From positions 1-64,000 of the IMG/VR virus record IMGVR_UViG_3300023281_001622: a stretch of 64,000 bases of DNA; one strand, given 5' to 3'. Shown in pieces: positions 8,674 to 20,700 of the stretch. The position numbers and the translations under genes are program-made. A model generated the notes under the pieces. It worked only from the letters and a program-made list of their open reading frames with translations, was not told the DNA's origin and did no database searches. Origin of the DNA: a virus. Every line of letters starts with the position of its first letter. Within the stretch, counting starts at the first letter, position 1.

Positions 8674-9267
8674 TCACTCTTTGCTTAGCCAACACGTTGC
8701 TGGGAACTTTAGATCTTCGTTTTCATCATTAGCCACTTCCTTGGGTAGATGCACTTTAGCTTTAAGCTGACAACCACACACATTGCATCCCCTCAGTTGA
8801 TCGTCGTGCTTTGTGCTGGCTCCTTTTGTTGCTTTGAGAAGCTTGGGTATGAGGCCTGAGCAGCCCATACAGCCCTTGATAGGGACATTATTGGGGCACG
8901 TGGTGCATATCTTTGCTCTTTTATCAGCAACATCTTGTTCTACTAGCTCTCCCCCGCTCGCTATGAAGTTTTGCACTGTTTTGAGGAATCTAGCCACTTC
9001 ATTTCTTCCGATATGTTTTGCTACTGGAGCCTTGTCTTCACTTGGAGCTCCTGAATCTTCGCACATTGAGGCATAACCTGGGTTGTTACATATGTCTTCT
9101 TGCACTCTGTCAAAGAACCCATGCTGTAGATCCCCCCCGTTTTGTTTGCGTATTTTAATGATGTTTCTGATTAAGCTTTGAATATTTGAGCTGCTTATTG
9201 CTTGTGAGCCAGTTTCGTACCAGATAACAGGTTTGCTGAACTTTTTTGTTTGTTTTAGTCGTTTCAT
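8674..9267 (-). CDS. Cys-rich zinc-binding-type protein, paralogue of the 35.8-kb gene
   Basis: Unrecognised family. The C-terminal half has ICTTCPNNVPIKGCMGCS, then GCNVCGCQLKAKVHLP and a final CW, so eight or more cysteines in C-x2-C, C-x2-C and C-x2-C-x-C spacing, a probable two-metal zinc or Fe-S module. The gene at 35811-36392 shares this module almost residue for residue, plus a QNGGDLQ-like segment in the N-terminal part. This gene is alone on the minus strand between plus-strand operons and converges with the sulfotransferase (6-bp gap). Function unknown. Confidence 0.7.
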   Translation of the reverse strand: MKRLKQTKKFSKPVIWYETGSQAISSSNIQSLIRNIIKIRKQNGGDLQHGFFDRVQEDICNNPGYASMCEDSGAPSEDKAPVAKHIGRNEVARFLKTVQNFIASGGELVEQDVADKRAKICTTCPNNVPIKGCMGCSGLIPKLLKATKGASTKHDDQLRGCNVCGCQLKAKVHLPKEVANDENEDLKFPATCWLSKE

Positions 9268-9328
9268 GAGAGATATGCTATATGTATTTTAACATACATT
9301 CTACACAAACAAGCCATACAACAAAGTG

Positions 9329-9337
9329 TGTTATAAT
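9329..9337 (+). promoter_or_regulatory. Extended -10 promoter (TGT-TATAAT)
   Basis: TGT plus a perfect TATAAT lie 14 bp before the ATG at 9352, in the 84-bp divergent gap between the minus-strand Cys-rich gene and the virion operon. No clear -35. It would drive the adaptor-like, internal and giant protein genes. Confidence 0.65.
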
Positions 9338-9351
9338 AGTTGGCATAACAC

Positions 9352-9999
9352 ATGTCAGCATTCATCAAACTATCCGACGCTATTGAAGCTATCGAACACC
9401 TTATTGTATGTGACGATATTGTAGATTTATTGAATCGAGCAGGAGAGCGTTTATACCGCAAAGGTGCATCTCCTGGATGGACGAAAGAACTAAGTATTCC
9501 CAGCATTGATGCAAATGGTGAATTTGATGTGAGTTTTGTGAGTATATCACATGTCTTGGCATTCAAACAAGAATCCACTCCCTATTACATCACCCCTGTT
9601 GAAACCACTTACAGAACGGACAGGAGTGGTGGAGATCGTTTTGTCGATCTTGGTTACAAACCAAACCATTGCCACTATCGCACATACAGGCTCCCACAGG
9701 AGCTTTTAAGACAGGACGGCGACTACAGTGCTTATGAGGTGAAGGCATTGGTCAAGATGGCTTATCAGCCTGTGGTTGCTGAGACGGACACTTTCCCTTT
9801 CCAGAACTTGGATCCACTGAAGCTGATGGCTATGGCTATACAGTATGAAGACAACAGTGATCCAGAACGTGCGGCTATGTATGCCGACGCAGCTCTCGAA
9901 GAACGCGAGTCCGATTCTGTAGAGTTTCGTGGGCCACAGGTGCTCACTATAGGCATATATGATCCAGCATCAGATGCCGTCACTGAAACAATCAACTAA
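9352..9999 (+). CDS. Probable head-tail adaptor or tail-tube protein
   Basis: 215 residues. The middle is a run of short beta-like segments; residues ~155-190 (FPFQNLDPLKLMAMAIQ and a following ERAAMYADAALEERE) resemble the helical segment seen in adaptor/tail-tubular proteins of marine podoviruses, where a LKLxxxAIxxE...A-x-x-Y pattern is common. It is first in a plus-strand operon that continues into two internal-protein genes and the giant ejection protein, the order expected after the head genes. Assignment is by position and weak pattern only. Confidence 0.4.
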   Translation: MSAFIKLSDAIEAIEHLIVCDDIVDLLNRAGERLYRKGASPGWTKELSIPSIDANGEFDVSFVSISHVLAFKQESTPYYITPVETTYRTDRSGGDRFVDLGYKPNHCHYRTYRLPQELLRQDGDYSAYEVKALVKMAYQPVVAETDTFPFQNLDPLKLMAMAIQYEDNSDPERAAMYADAALEERESDSVEFRGPQVLTIGIYDPASDAVTETIN

Positions 10000-10007
10000 A
10001 CAAACCA

Positions 10008-10727
10008 ATGCCAGACGAAAAAGACAAATCTAAGAAGAAGAAGCTTACATTTAGACAAAACTTGCAGCGAATTAGCGAGAGGTCTAAGCAACAAAATGAA
10101 GACTTAAAAACGAAGGCCACAAAAGAAAGGTTCGATCGTCAACAAAGAGACATCTCCAATGGTCGTCAGGGTCTTAGCACGATGGATACACGAGATGCTA
10201 AACGTAATGCTTATGCAGATAATGCCCGTGACGCTAAAGAAGCTAATGGTGGCGAGCCTTTAGATGCTGTTCAACAGGAGTTGGTTAGACAGAAGACTGC
10301 TGTCCAGAATCAGAATCTGGATATGCGGAACTACAATGATCAGCTCACCAATAATGGTCGAGGTGAGAATGCTTTTTCACAAGGCAGAGCGGCTGCTAAT
10401 GCTCCCGATTCTGTAAAGCAGAGTGTTCGGGTTGCTAAATCTATCCGTAGAGACCTTCGTCTAGCACGACGTAACGCTATACGCATGGGGGACAGAGAAG
10501 CTGCTGCCAACCTTAGTATACAAGCTGCTGGAATGGGGCTACCTCTTACGGGAGTCCAACAGGCTGGATCTATGCACAAGCAGGCAGTTGGAAGCATGCA
10601 AAACAAGTTTGTTCAACAACTACAACAATTTAACAACCCACTAGCTGGAGGTAATGTTTTCCAAAAACCCAAGCCTTTCATGGATTTGGATCCTTTCAAA
10701 AAAAGGGGTGATGACGAAGGTCAGTAA
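10008..10727 (+). CDS. Putative internal virion protein, helical
   Basis: 239 residues, very charged, Gln/Asn/Lys/Arg-rich and almost certainly helical, with a Lys-rich N-terminus (MPDEKDKSKKKKLTFRQ) and a Pro/Lys tail. No known domain. It starts 8 bp after the adaptor-like gene and precedes another helical protein and the giant protein, the typical place for core or ejection proteins of short-tailed phages. Starts at the first ATG; no SD sequence (context AAACAAACCA). Confidence 0.4.
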   Translation: MPDEKDKSKKKKLTFRQNLQRISERSKQQNEDLKTKATKERFDRQQRDISNGRQGLSTMDTRDAKRNAYADNARDAKEANGGEPLDAVQQELVRQKTAVQNQNLDMRNYNDQLTNNGRGENAFSQGRAAANAPDSVKQSVRVAKSIRRDLRLARRNAIRMGDREAAANLSIQAAGMGLPLTGVQQAGSMHKQAVGSMQNKFVQQLQQFNNPLAGGNVFQKPKPFMDLDPFKKRGDDEGQ

Positions 10728-10777
10728 TACGCATTTTACACACTTAACAGCACACAGCTAACACATACACAAATAAT

Positions 10778-11722
10778 ATGGGATATCCAAGGAAGCTTAG
10801 ATCGCAAGCAAATGCTATGGGTAGCGATGGTCAGTTTAACTTTTCAGCTGCTGGTGGGACAAACATGCCTACTGCTATAGGCGCTATCAATGACAGCATC
10901 AGACAGAGTGCTAAAGATAATGCAATGATTCGTAAAGAGATGGAGGATGCTGAACAGCATGATTGGCGTGTTGCGAATGCTAATGACTCTTATCAAGCCA
11001 TAAACGATTTAGACCCAGAATCAGATGATTACTTGGCGCAACTAAGTGATTTAGATCCACGTGTTACTTCCCTGCCTGGCGTTGCATCCAAACTACAACT
11101 ACAAGGCCAACTTCATGCTGCATGGAAGGCTGAAGACACCAAGCGTAAGGAAAATGAAGAGACAATGTGGGAAGGGATGTTTAACGATGCTCGCAAATTC
11201 GGAACTAGGGATGACGTGGATGCGCTTAACGAGATGCGCAAAGACAAGTCTTTAGGCTACGAAGATGCACGTAAATTTTTAGGTGGTCAAGGTGGGGTGT
11301 ATGAAAATAAGGATAAATTTGAGGCAAAGGGAAGATCAGACGCTGAGTATGAGAATAGCAGGTTGAAAACTGAGGAAGAATACGCACGTGGTGTGGATAG
11401 ATTAGATAAAAAATATAAAGGCAAACTAGGAAAGCGTGATGCTTTAGAAAGAAGAATAGCTGCTGCAGAGATAGCTAAAGACACTATTGATGCAGCTGTA
11501 GAGGTCAAAAAAATAACAGCTAAGGAGGGGGAGGTAATCACGGAAGAACAAAAACAACACAGGCTTGATAAAACCTTGGAGCGTCTCCGTGAAGAGTTGG
11601 AGAACTTGGGATTAAAGGATTATGATGACGCTATGGATGCCTTGGACAAGGGACGTGATGATTTTTACGCTCCTGAAGGTAAGGCAAACAAAAAGGCATC
11701 AGTTGATGCAGTCTTTAATTAA
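10778..11722 (+). CDS. Putative internal virion protein, coiled coil
   Basis: 314 residues. Residues ~180-300 are a long Lys/Glu-rich helix with heptad-like spacing (LDKKYKGKLGKRDALERRI and onward), a probable coiled coil; the N-terminus is Gly/Asn-rich. No signal peptide or enzyme motif. The 50-bp gap before it has no terminator, so it is probably co-transcribed with its neighbours. A core or ejection role is inferred from position. Confidence 0.4.
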   Translation: MGYPRKLRSQANAMGSDGQFNFSAAGGTNMPTAIGAINDSIRQSAKDNAMIRKEMEDAEQHDWRVANANDSYQAINDLDPESDDYLAQLSDLDPRVTSLPGVASKLQLQGQLHAAWKAEDTKRKENEETMWEGMFNDARKFGTRDDVDALNEMRKDKSLGYEDARKFLGGQGGVYENKDKFEAKGRSDAEYENSRLKTEEEYARGVDRLDKKYKGKLGKRDALERRIAAAEIAKDTIDAAVEVKKITAKEGEVITEEQKQHRLDKTLERLREELENLGLKDYDDAMDALDKGRDDFYAPEGKANKKASVDAVFN

Positions 11723-11758
11723 TAGCTCGAGTAATAAACTTATTTTACAACATTACTA

Positions 11759-14700
11759 ATGTTAGAAGAAGACAATGAGCAAGATGATGACCTGGATCTA
11801 GAAGTTGAGCAACCAGACCCTTTGACCCCACTTAGGGAGAAGAAACTCACTTTTGAGGACATAGCTACACGTCCAGAGTTTCAATCGGCTGATCTAGACA
11901 CTCGCTTAGGGTATATTGACAACTTGGCTAAGCACAACAAGTCCCTGTTTGAAGGGCAGGATGCTGAGGAGGATAATCTTTATATAGATGCTCAAACACA
12001 GCTACAACAGAGGCTAGTGAGCTCTGCTGATGCAATGAAGAACGCTCCCGAGTGGAGCAAGGAGCATCACAAGATGAGCTACGATACGCTCGTAGAGTTT
12101 TACGACTCAGACAAGACTCAAGAGGACTTTGATAAGTTTGAGTATCAGCAGGCTGAAGTGAATCAAAACTTAAGAATGGGTGAGTATAGCCAATACTTAA
12201 AACCACTCAAGTCTGGTGCTGATTCCGTAGAGATGGAAGTGGGTGGTGAAGTGGCGTCTCTTACAGACTTCTCTGATGCTAAAAGCAGGGTTGAGAACGG
12301 AGAGTTTGTATACTTAGCCACAGACGATTACATATCTAATACAGAAGACGGCTACATTGATCCTGACATGCCAGCTAACATTGGTAGGGCATATGATGCT
12401 GAGAATGACGTATGGAATGAGGATGTAACACTCAATAACGTCAAGCGCATGAGTGCTGATGAGGAGGTGAAATGGGCTGAGGATATCGTCAATGCAATAT
12501 CTGGAATTGAAGACGTCGAGACTTTGCAGTCTAAGATAGTTGAGATGGGTGCTACTAGATCCCAGATCACAAAGCGTGTTGGTATGGGCTTACTGTCTCT
12601 GAATACTGGCGAATACTTACTCAACTCGCTTTATGATGATTCGGCTATGTCATCTGAATACGGCAGTGAAGATGATTTCAATGAGTTTTTATCACGTAGT
12701 CCCGAGGCGTCAGAGAAGTATAAGCAGGCAGTAACACGATACAACTCTCGCAATGGAGAGAACTCTTTTTATGTTAAGCCATTACAGTGGTTGGGCAACA
12801 CAGCTGTCGATATTTTAGGAGATGATGTGGATTCTGCTGAGTTAGCGGCCTTCGGCAATCTTCAACAGCAGTATGCACAAGACTGGGTGTCTCGCAACAA
12901 AGACAAAGCTGGGGTCACTCGTGATGACATTAAGGCGGTGTATGGTGAGGAAGGTAACATCAAGAAGGATTTAGGGGTCACTGGTTGGCAGGAGCTTAAA
13001 GAAACATGGCGCGGTGCTATACAGAACGCTTTTGGTAGCACAATTGGTATTGTTGGAGGTGCTGGGGGTGGTTTAATTGCCCGCTATGGTGATGAGACTT
13101 CTGCATTGGCTGACAAGATGCTTAGATTAAACACCCTCTCTGCCAAGGATTGGTGGTCTGGGCTTAAGCAAAACTTTAAGGGCGCTACTTTCGAAGAACA
13201 TAAAAAACACGAGAGCAAGGTTGATAAAACATTCTTTGAGTGGCAGTCACATTACGACAACAAGCCAAGACACATGAATGCTGAGCAGCAGGCTGCTTGG
13301 GAGGCAGAGACCACAGTTTTGGTGGATAGACTTGCCGAAGAGTCAATGGCGCGTGCTACGGCTTATTTTGGTGATGAAGCTGGCAATGTTGATGATTACA
13401 ATATTCTGAAGACTCCTGATCTTTTGGCAGAAGCTTCGGCTTATGCGTCTAATGCCAATCCTAAGTCTCTGGAGCGCATGCAGTCTATCTTGAGAGTGAA
13501 CCCCACCACTCGAGGATACAGGAACGAGAGAGATGACTTTGCTCTGTCATTGGGCACTGACGGAATGAATAAGTTGGCACAAGGTTACTTTGGTGGTCAC
13601 ACAGCTGGTTGGCAAGAGCTTGGCGTAGAGGTGGCTTCAATGGCAACTGGTTATGCAGGAGCTAAGATGATCTTGAAGGCACGCAAGGCTACTAGGTTTG
13701 CCACCTTGGCTCAAACAGCTCCTAAAGAGGCTGTACAGAAGATGTTGAAGCAGGATGCTTTGATGCTTACTAAGAAAGGTAAGTTCATCAAGGCAGCATC
13801 CCGTGCGAAGTATCCAGCTGCATTGATCCCCGCTTCATTGGCTGAGGGTGCAGAGGAAGGTGTTGTTGAGCTGGGCAACCCAGACATTACATGGGATAGC
13901 TTCAAGCATGCGGTGAAGCAAGGTATGATGGGAGGCGCTGGTTTGGGTGTTCCTGTCACTGCTATTGCTGCCCACCAAACCATTAAAAACGAACAAGCTA
14001 ATCGTGATTTTGTATTAGGAGAGAAGCTTGGTGAGTTGGTGGTGGAGGAACGCGATGCAATTATTGGTAAGCTCATAGAATCTGATGCGAACTTAACTGC
14101 CGAGGCTCTTTACGACGCTGAAGATGCTAGACAAGAAATCAGATCCAACACAATCAGTGTCGATGACTTGGAGTTTACACAGTCTGAGCGTGCTGCTCGA
14201 TTTGAGGATGCACGCGGCAACTATCAAGAAGCAAAGAAGGCATCGGATGCTGCTCCGCAGGATGAAGCACTAAAACAAGAAGCTGCTGCGGCTTTCACTT
14301 ATGCTGTAACGGCTAAGCAGATGTATGAGGAGTCCACTCAGGCACTGATTGATGCTGGTAAGATAGATTTACAGTCTAAAGAAGGTGCGGTGAATCCTGG
14401 AGATACAAAGTCTTCTCCGAAAGCTACACAGGCACGTTCATCAAGCTTACCCGCCACTTCTCTGCCTGTAGCAGAACAGAAAGGAACTGGCGGGAAAGGG
14501 ACAGGATCTAGCAAAAGCAATCCCACTGTTGATAATCTCTCTGATAGTGCTGAAACAAGGCTGGAAAACGAGCAAGATGAGTCTGCTTGGCAGGAGGCTA
14601 AATCAAAATACAACATCACTTTTGTGGAAGGTGGTCGCAAGCAAACTGCACAGGCTTTTATGAAGGCTGCACAGCAGATTCAAAGAGATTTGAATAGCAA

Positions 14701-17700
14701 GGATCCATCTGTTGTTGAAGCTGCTAGGAATGAAGCGCGGGTGTTGGGCGCTAAGCAAAGAGCACGCGCAAAATACGCACGTAAAACGGGAGGCGATGCA
14801 GTGGCGGGTATTATTGCTGAGGAAGCTGATAAGTTTGAAGCTCTTGCTTCTGGGTCAACGACATCCCCTGCACAAACACAGGACACAACCCCGCCTACAC
14901 CTACACCTCCACCTACAGTGACTGCTGAAGAGCGAGCTGCTGAGGATGCTCGTATTGATCAGGAGGCGGGCGAGGCAACAGCAGAGACTGATGCACCTGA
15001 AGTTCAACGTCCTGGGTCACGTTTGAAGGTGACTAAGAAGAAAGCTGTTAAGCAAGAGCCTACGACAACACCGCAGGTTGGGGAAACAAGGACTGTCTAC
15101 AAGCCTGACGGAACGCCTGTCGAGGTGAGTGTTACCGCTGTAAGCGACAGTGGAGCGTATAGGGGCGACACGCAAAGTGGAGAGAACATCTTGGCTTCAG
15201 GCGTTGATCATTTTGAACAAAACCCAACAACTGAAGACAGGGCAATTGTTTCATCTGATATAAGCACTACCAAGAAGTTTCAAGGCGTTAAGATGTCGGA
15301 GCTTTCTGATGCTGATTTAGCAACTGCTGATAATGTTCTTACTGAGAGGATTGCAAAAAGGCCTAATGGTAAACAAGCTGCTGATTTTGCTAGTAGAGCG
15401 GACTTAACAGCTATTAAGGCTGAGGTGGCACGAAGAGCTTCAGCCACTTCACAGGACACTGTTGGCATTGCTGAACCTGAGACTTCTACGCAGGAAGAAC
15501 CAGCTTTTGTGAATCTCCTACTCAATGCAGAACAAGAGCGCGAGCAGGAATCTTCTGGTGTTGCTTCTGTCAGTGCAGAACAAGAGCGCGAGCAGGAGTC
15601 TAATGATTCTTCAGAATCTGATAGTGTTGATGTTTTAGATACACAGCACAACAGTTTGTCTGATGCTGTAAAGATAGCTACGGATGTGTTGGATGCTCCA
15701 CAAAATGAAGAGCAAACGGGAGTAAGCTTTAAGGCTATGGTGCAATCTATGGCGCCAGGCTTAGACTTGTCTAATATTGATGTTCAATTCACAGATGGGG
15801 ACACCACTTTAGGGATTGTTCCTTATGCCTATGCAGACGGACGACAAGCTGATAAGTATACAATTAAGGTTTCAAGAAAGTGGAGAGAACGTTTAGCCAA
15901 GCATGTTGGTGTTGATGATTATTCTAAAGCCACTCCAGCTCAGAAGCGCTTGGTTGCTCTGTGGGTGGCACGTGCTGTTGATGAGGAAACACGACACGTA
16001 GTTCTCTTTAAAAACACAACACCAGAGCAGCGTGCAGAGATAGCTAAGGATATTCTCGCGGATAAGAAGGCCGTTGAAGTGTTGGGCTTGTATTTTAAAA
16101 GGGAAGGTTCTCTCGAGCAACAGGAGAACGAAGATGATGCAAACTTCCATAACCGCATTGTTGCTGAGTTCATAAACATCGTGCAACAACGTGCTGTATA
16201 CGGGTTGAGCAACTCGGAGTTCATGAACATGGTGGCTGGTCTTTCTGACTCGGTAAGAAAGTTTGTCAGCAGTATATTGCAGCAATTAAAAGCTTATTTG
16301 ACTGGCAGGCAGGATGTAGAATACTCCCCTGTTGTCCAAGATCACATCAATAAGTTGAACAAAGCAATTGATGTCGTCATGCGTGATAAATCGGCACAGG
16401 TGCAGAATGTTCTTCCGACAGAAGAGTTCGTGCCAGCTAAGTTTGATTATCTTCCTCAGCGTGGGGTTGAGCAAGAGCAAGATTTAGAATTAGATTACCT
16501 GCGCAGCGTTAATGATTCGCTGTTGCGTCCTGTAGCTGGGGCTGACTTGGATACGATTGATGGGGCTTTTGGTGTGAATGCACAGGGCAATTTGTTTATT
16601 AGACTTTCAGCTCAGGTGTTGAAGCAAGTTCAGGCTAGGCTTGCAGATGTGGAGGCAATGAAAGCTCTACAATTAAAAAGAGCATTTCCAAGTCTTGCAA
16701 CAGTTGTTGCTAATTTTAATAGCCGTAAGGTTTTTGTTAATGCTGTGTCTATCATTGTTGATTACACTAAAAGTGCTTCTGTAAAGGCAGATGTTATCTA
16801 CAAGAGATACACTAATGCCGTGCATAGTTATAGGAGTGCTTACGATAAGTGGCAAGCCTTGCATGAAGACAAGGTCGCTGAGGCTGCCCCATTGAAGGCA
16901 GCTTACGAAAAGTCAAAGTCCGAGGGCAAAGAAGACACGGATTTATTAGATGAATGGTTGCGGGTTGTAGATGATCCAGCTGTGGATCAGGCGCGTAGAG
17001 GCGTGGAGAGGTTGCATACTGAGTTGCTTCTAGCAGAGAATGCTATGCCCAAATCTTTTAGGCGAGCTATGTCTACAGTGATGCAGGTTGCTGGTTTGGC
17101 TAAGTCAGCCCCTTCTGTTGAATATCTAAAACAACGTGGTTTGGCACTAGGCGCTTCGGTTGAAGCACGACTGGAAAGACAGGCTTTGAGAGAGAGAGCT
17201 TTGCAGGCTGTTAAGCCTATGATTCGATTTTTTGAGAACCTAAACTTAACCCCTTTTCTGGGAAACAGCATAAGAAACCATGCTCCTACAAAAGCTCTGA
17301 TGCGTTTCAATGATGGCAACTTGGACATTGCTGAACTGGGCTTTTTGATGAGCAGGCTAGCTAGGCAAGAAGTGTTTGTCACTATCACTCCACGCATGGT
17401 GGCTGACATGATCGGAGTCAAGAATCGCATCATAAGGATGCAGAAGGAAGGTGGCAAATACGACACTAAGAATGATGTTATTTTGAAACGTATTGACGCT
17501 GTTTTAGATCACAAGATTGTAAAGTCTATGGATCAGTCTGAGATTGATCGTCACTATGCTTCTGATGTTTTTGCTAGTGACAACTTTGGAACGTCCGTGT
17601 TTTTCCTGAGAAAGGATGATACTTTGCGGAAAGATGGAAAGATATCGTATCAGCTCAGCCCTCAGCATTTGGGCGAGTTCGAGGCTGAAGCTTTTAATCA

Positions 17701-20700
17701 GAAACGTGCCGCTGATGTGAGATATACGATGGGAGCAAACTACTCTGGTCGCATACACAGAGCACACAAGTTGGGTAATATCAGCTTAACTTACAAACAA
17801 GCCGTTGAGCGAGGTGATCCAGCAGCTCCACTCACTATAGGCTTGGAGGGCACATCACGAAAGAGTGAAGGAGCTCCAGCTTTGTTGCAGGCTATTGCGG
17901 ACACTTTGTTGGTAGACGAGATGGGTGTGCCCAACGACAATAAAGCTGACGCTAATAAAGTTGCTATCCCTTTTCCTGGATACATTAAAAAAGGGGCTAA
18001 GAATCCAAACATACAACTTGAGTGGACTAAGGCTATAGGGAAGTTTTTTAGGCTTATTAGCGCACAAAACTTAACTGACGAGCAGAAATCATTACACCCA
18101 GTTTCACAATATGCTGACGCCATCCTAGAGTTGGCTATACAGCACTATAAGAACCCTTCTATTTACAACTACAACAACCTGATGTTTAGGGTTATGAACC
18201 TTTCTGACTTGGTTGTTGAGATGAAGAAACAGGTTGTCAATCAACAGCAGTCAATTGGCGAGTATCGTTTAGATTTCCGTATGTTGGAGAACATTGAGAG
18301 GCAGGTGCAGAAAGCCAATGTTTCAAACATAAACCCATTACAATTAGAGCAGTTGTTGGATACCAATACCAGTGTCGATGCGGCCACCGCAGTGATATAC
18401 AAGGAAGGTGAGAGCAGTGAGTTGTTTACAAACAAGGACGACAGTAACAAACAGACTGAATTGAATGAACAAGCTCGTGTTCATGGCTTGGATTACAAGT
18501 CTACTGAAAAAGAGGCAGCGCAGAAACGTAGCTTGATGTTGGCTGTTCTGTTTGATTTAGACATCCGCAAAGCTAAAGATTGGGCCGCTGGATTCAACTC
18601 AACACGCGCTTTGGATGCACATCTGTTCGAGAAGTTGGACGATGCTGTTGTCATGTATAACTCTACAACTACTTCCACTGAGAGAATACAGCTTGCTGAG
18701 TTGCTAGGGGCTGTAACCATGACCGAGGGGCGCAATGCTGACTTTTATACAGCTTTGCGAGGCATGTCCGAAGAACGACAGCTGCAAGCATTGAGAACGG
18801 CTCTTGAACTAGACAAAGAGCAACTTAATTCGGGTGGTTGGAGCAAGTCTTCTGTTGCTTCCTTGATCGAGCACTCACAGTCTGAACAGGCTATCGTCGG
18901 CTTGAAAGGCAAAGGTAGCTACGGCAAGGTGGTTATGACTCGTCTCCTTGATTACATACAGCGTTACAATTTGGATGAGGTTTTCATTACATCTTTCATC
19001 AACAACGGCAAGGAACACAGACGAGTGGTAGGTGGTGTGACAACACTTGAACACCTGATGGAGCAGACAGGTCGAAAGAGGGCTGTTGTTAATAATATCA
19101 TTGGGATAATGAAGGGCGTAAGGCGTGCTCGTGCTGACGTTAATCAACTTACACAGGACATTACAATACAGGAAGCCAAGATTAAAGAGCTCACTGATAA
19201 AGGTATTACTGAGAAAGAACTAGATGACGCTGCAAACTTGCAGGTCATTGGGAGTTACATAATGAACCTGCCTCCTGGAAAGGTGGATACCCCTACATTC
19301 AGGAAGTTGTTTGGTCGTGTAGGGGCTCTTGATAGCACTGAATCCACTACGCAGGAGTTTCTGGGGTCTTTGCTGTCAGAAAAATACGGTGATGTGACAG
19401 TTGTTGTTTACGATGCTAGTGGGCTCAACAAGAAAGACGTTGGTTATGAGACTAATCACTTATTATTGAACGAAGCTGGCGAGGTGAAGGCTATTTTGAT
19501 GGAAGGGGTTGATGGACACTTCTCTACTGGAGCTGAGAAGATTGTCAGTCAATTGACAGTGCATGCTTTGCAGGCTGGTCTCACTGAGGAAACAACACAC
19601 TCACTTGACAACTTGAAGCTTGCTCTTGATCAATACTTCGCAGGTGATTTTATTGAAGTTCAGACTCAAGCTGAGGTAAGGGCTTTGATGGAGATGCAGA
19701 CCAAGGTGACTACATTGGATGAGTCTATTTTTGATGACTACAAGCAGAGATCACACCATTGGCAAGTGAGGCAATTAGAGTCTATCAATGCTGACTTAGC
19801 TAAAGTTATGGGCTGGGGCAAGGCTACTGGTGATATGTATACGCACTTCAGCGAAATGTCTAATGTGGACTTTATTATGGCTACTTTGCTTAACGACAGG
19901 ATGAGGCACTACGTCGGGCATATAGCAGCAGGCAACACTACTTTTAACGCTACATCTTCTGCAATTAGTGAGGAGTCTATTGCGAACGCAAATACGTATC
20001 TGGAAGTGGGTAAATTTGATGCCTTCTCGGCTGATAACTCAGCTATTGAGCAAGACATGCTGTCTAATGTTGGCGAGGAACTAACTGATGAAGAGTCTGC
20101 TAATTTAGGTGCTGGAGCATCTGCTGATACACAGTTTGGCATTTCTCCAGGCACAACATATCTTTCTACCTACTATAAGGATGACAGCGCAGTGAGCGTG
20201 TTCCCTCAAATTGTTGGCTTTGCGTTTGATATGATTGCTGCTAGCGACGCGGTGGCTGCAACACCTTCAATAGATTACAAAGGACAAAGGGACGCACAGT
20301 CTGATTCGATTCCTTCAGCACACAGTGTAACTGACTTCTTTGATTACACGTTCAAAGAGAAGCAAATCAAAAAGTCAAAGCAAACAGCTCGTGAAAGGAT
20401 TTGGTTTGGTATAGCGGAATTTAATAAAGAAGACCGCTGGGTTTCTATAAATCATACGAATTACGCAACTCCTGACTCGGGCCTTGTGAATAGCACTGAG
20501 TTACGCATGTATCGTGACGCAAAAAGAGCTGCTTTAGAGGTGTATGATGCCTTTAAGGCTAAAATTGATGATCTCAGAAAAACTCAAGAGTCTATAGCAA
20601 AGGCGCTTGCAGATTATGATGTTAGCGACACGCCGTTTTTCATCGTTGATCCTACAGACATGATGCATGCTCACTTGAAGCGGGATTATGCAGCAGTAAC

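Noticed and set aside
15893-16285. Minus-strand ORF inside the giant gene
   Set aside because: The plus-strand frame is uninterrupted over 13 kb and shows protein-like sequence on both sides; this is a shadow.
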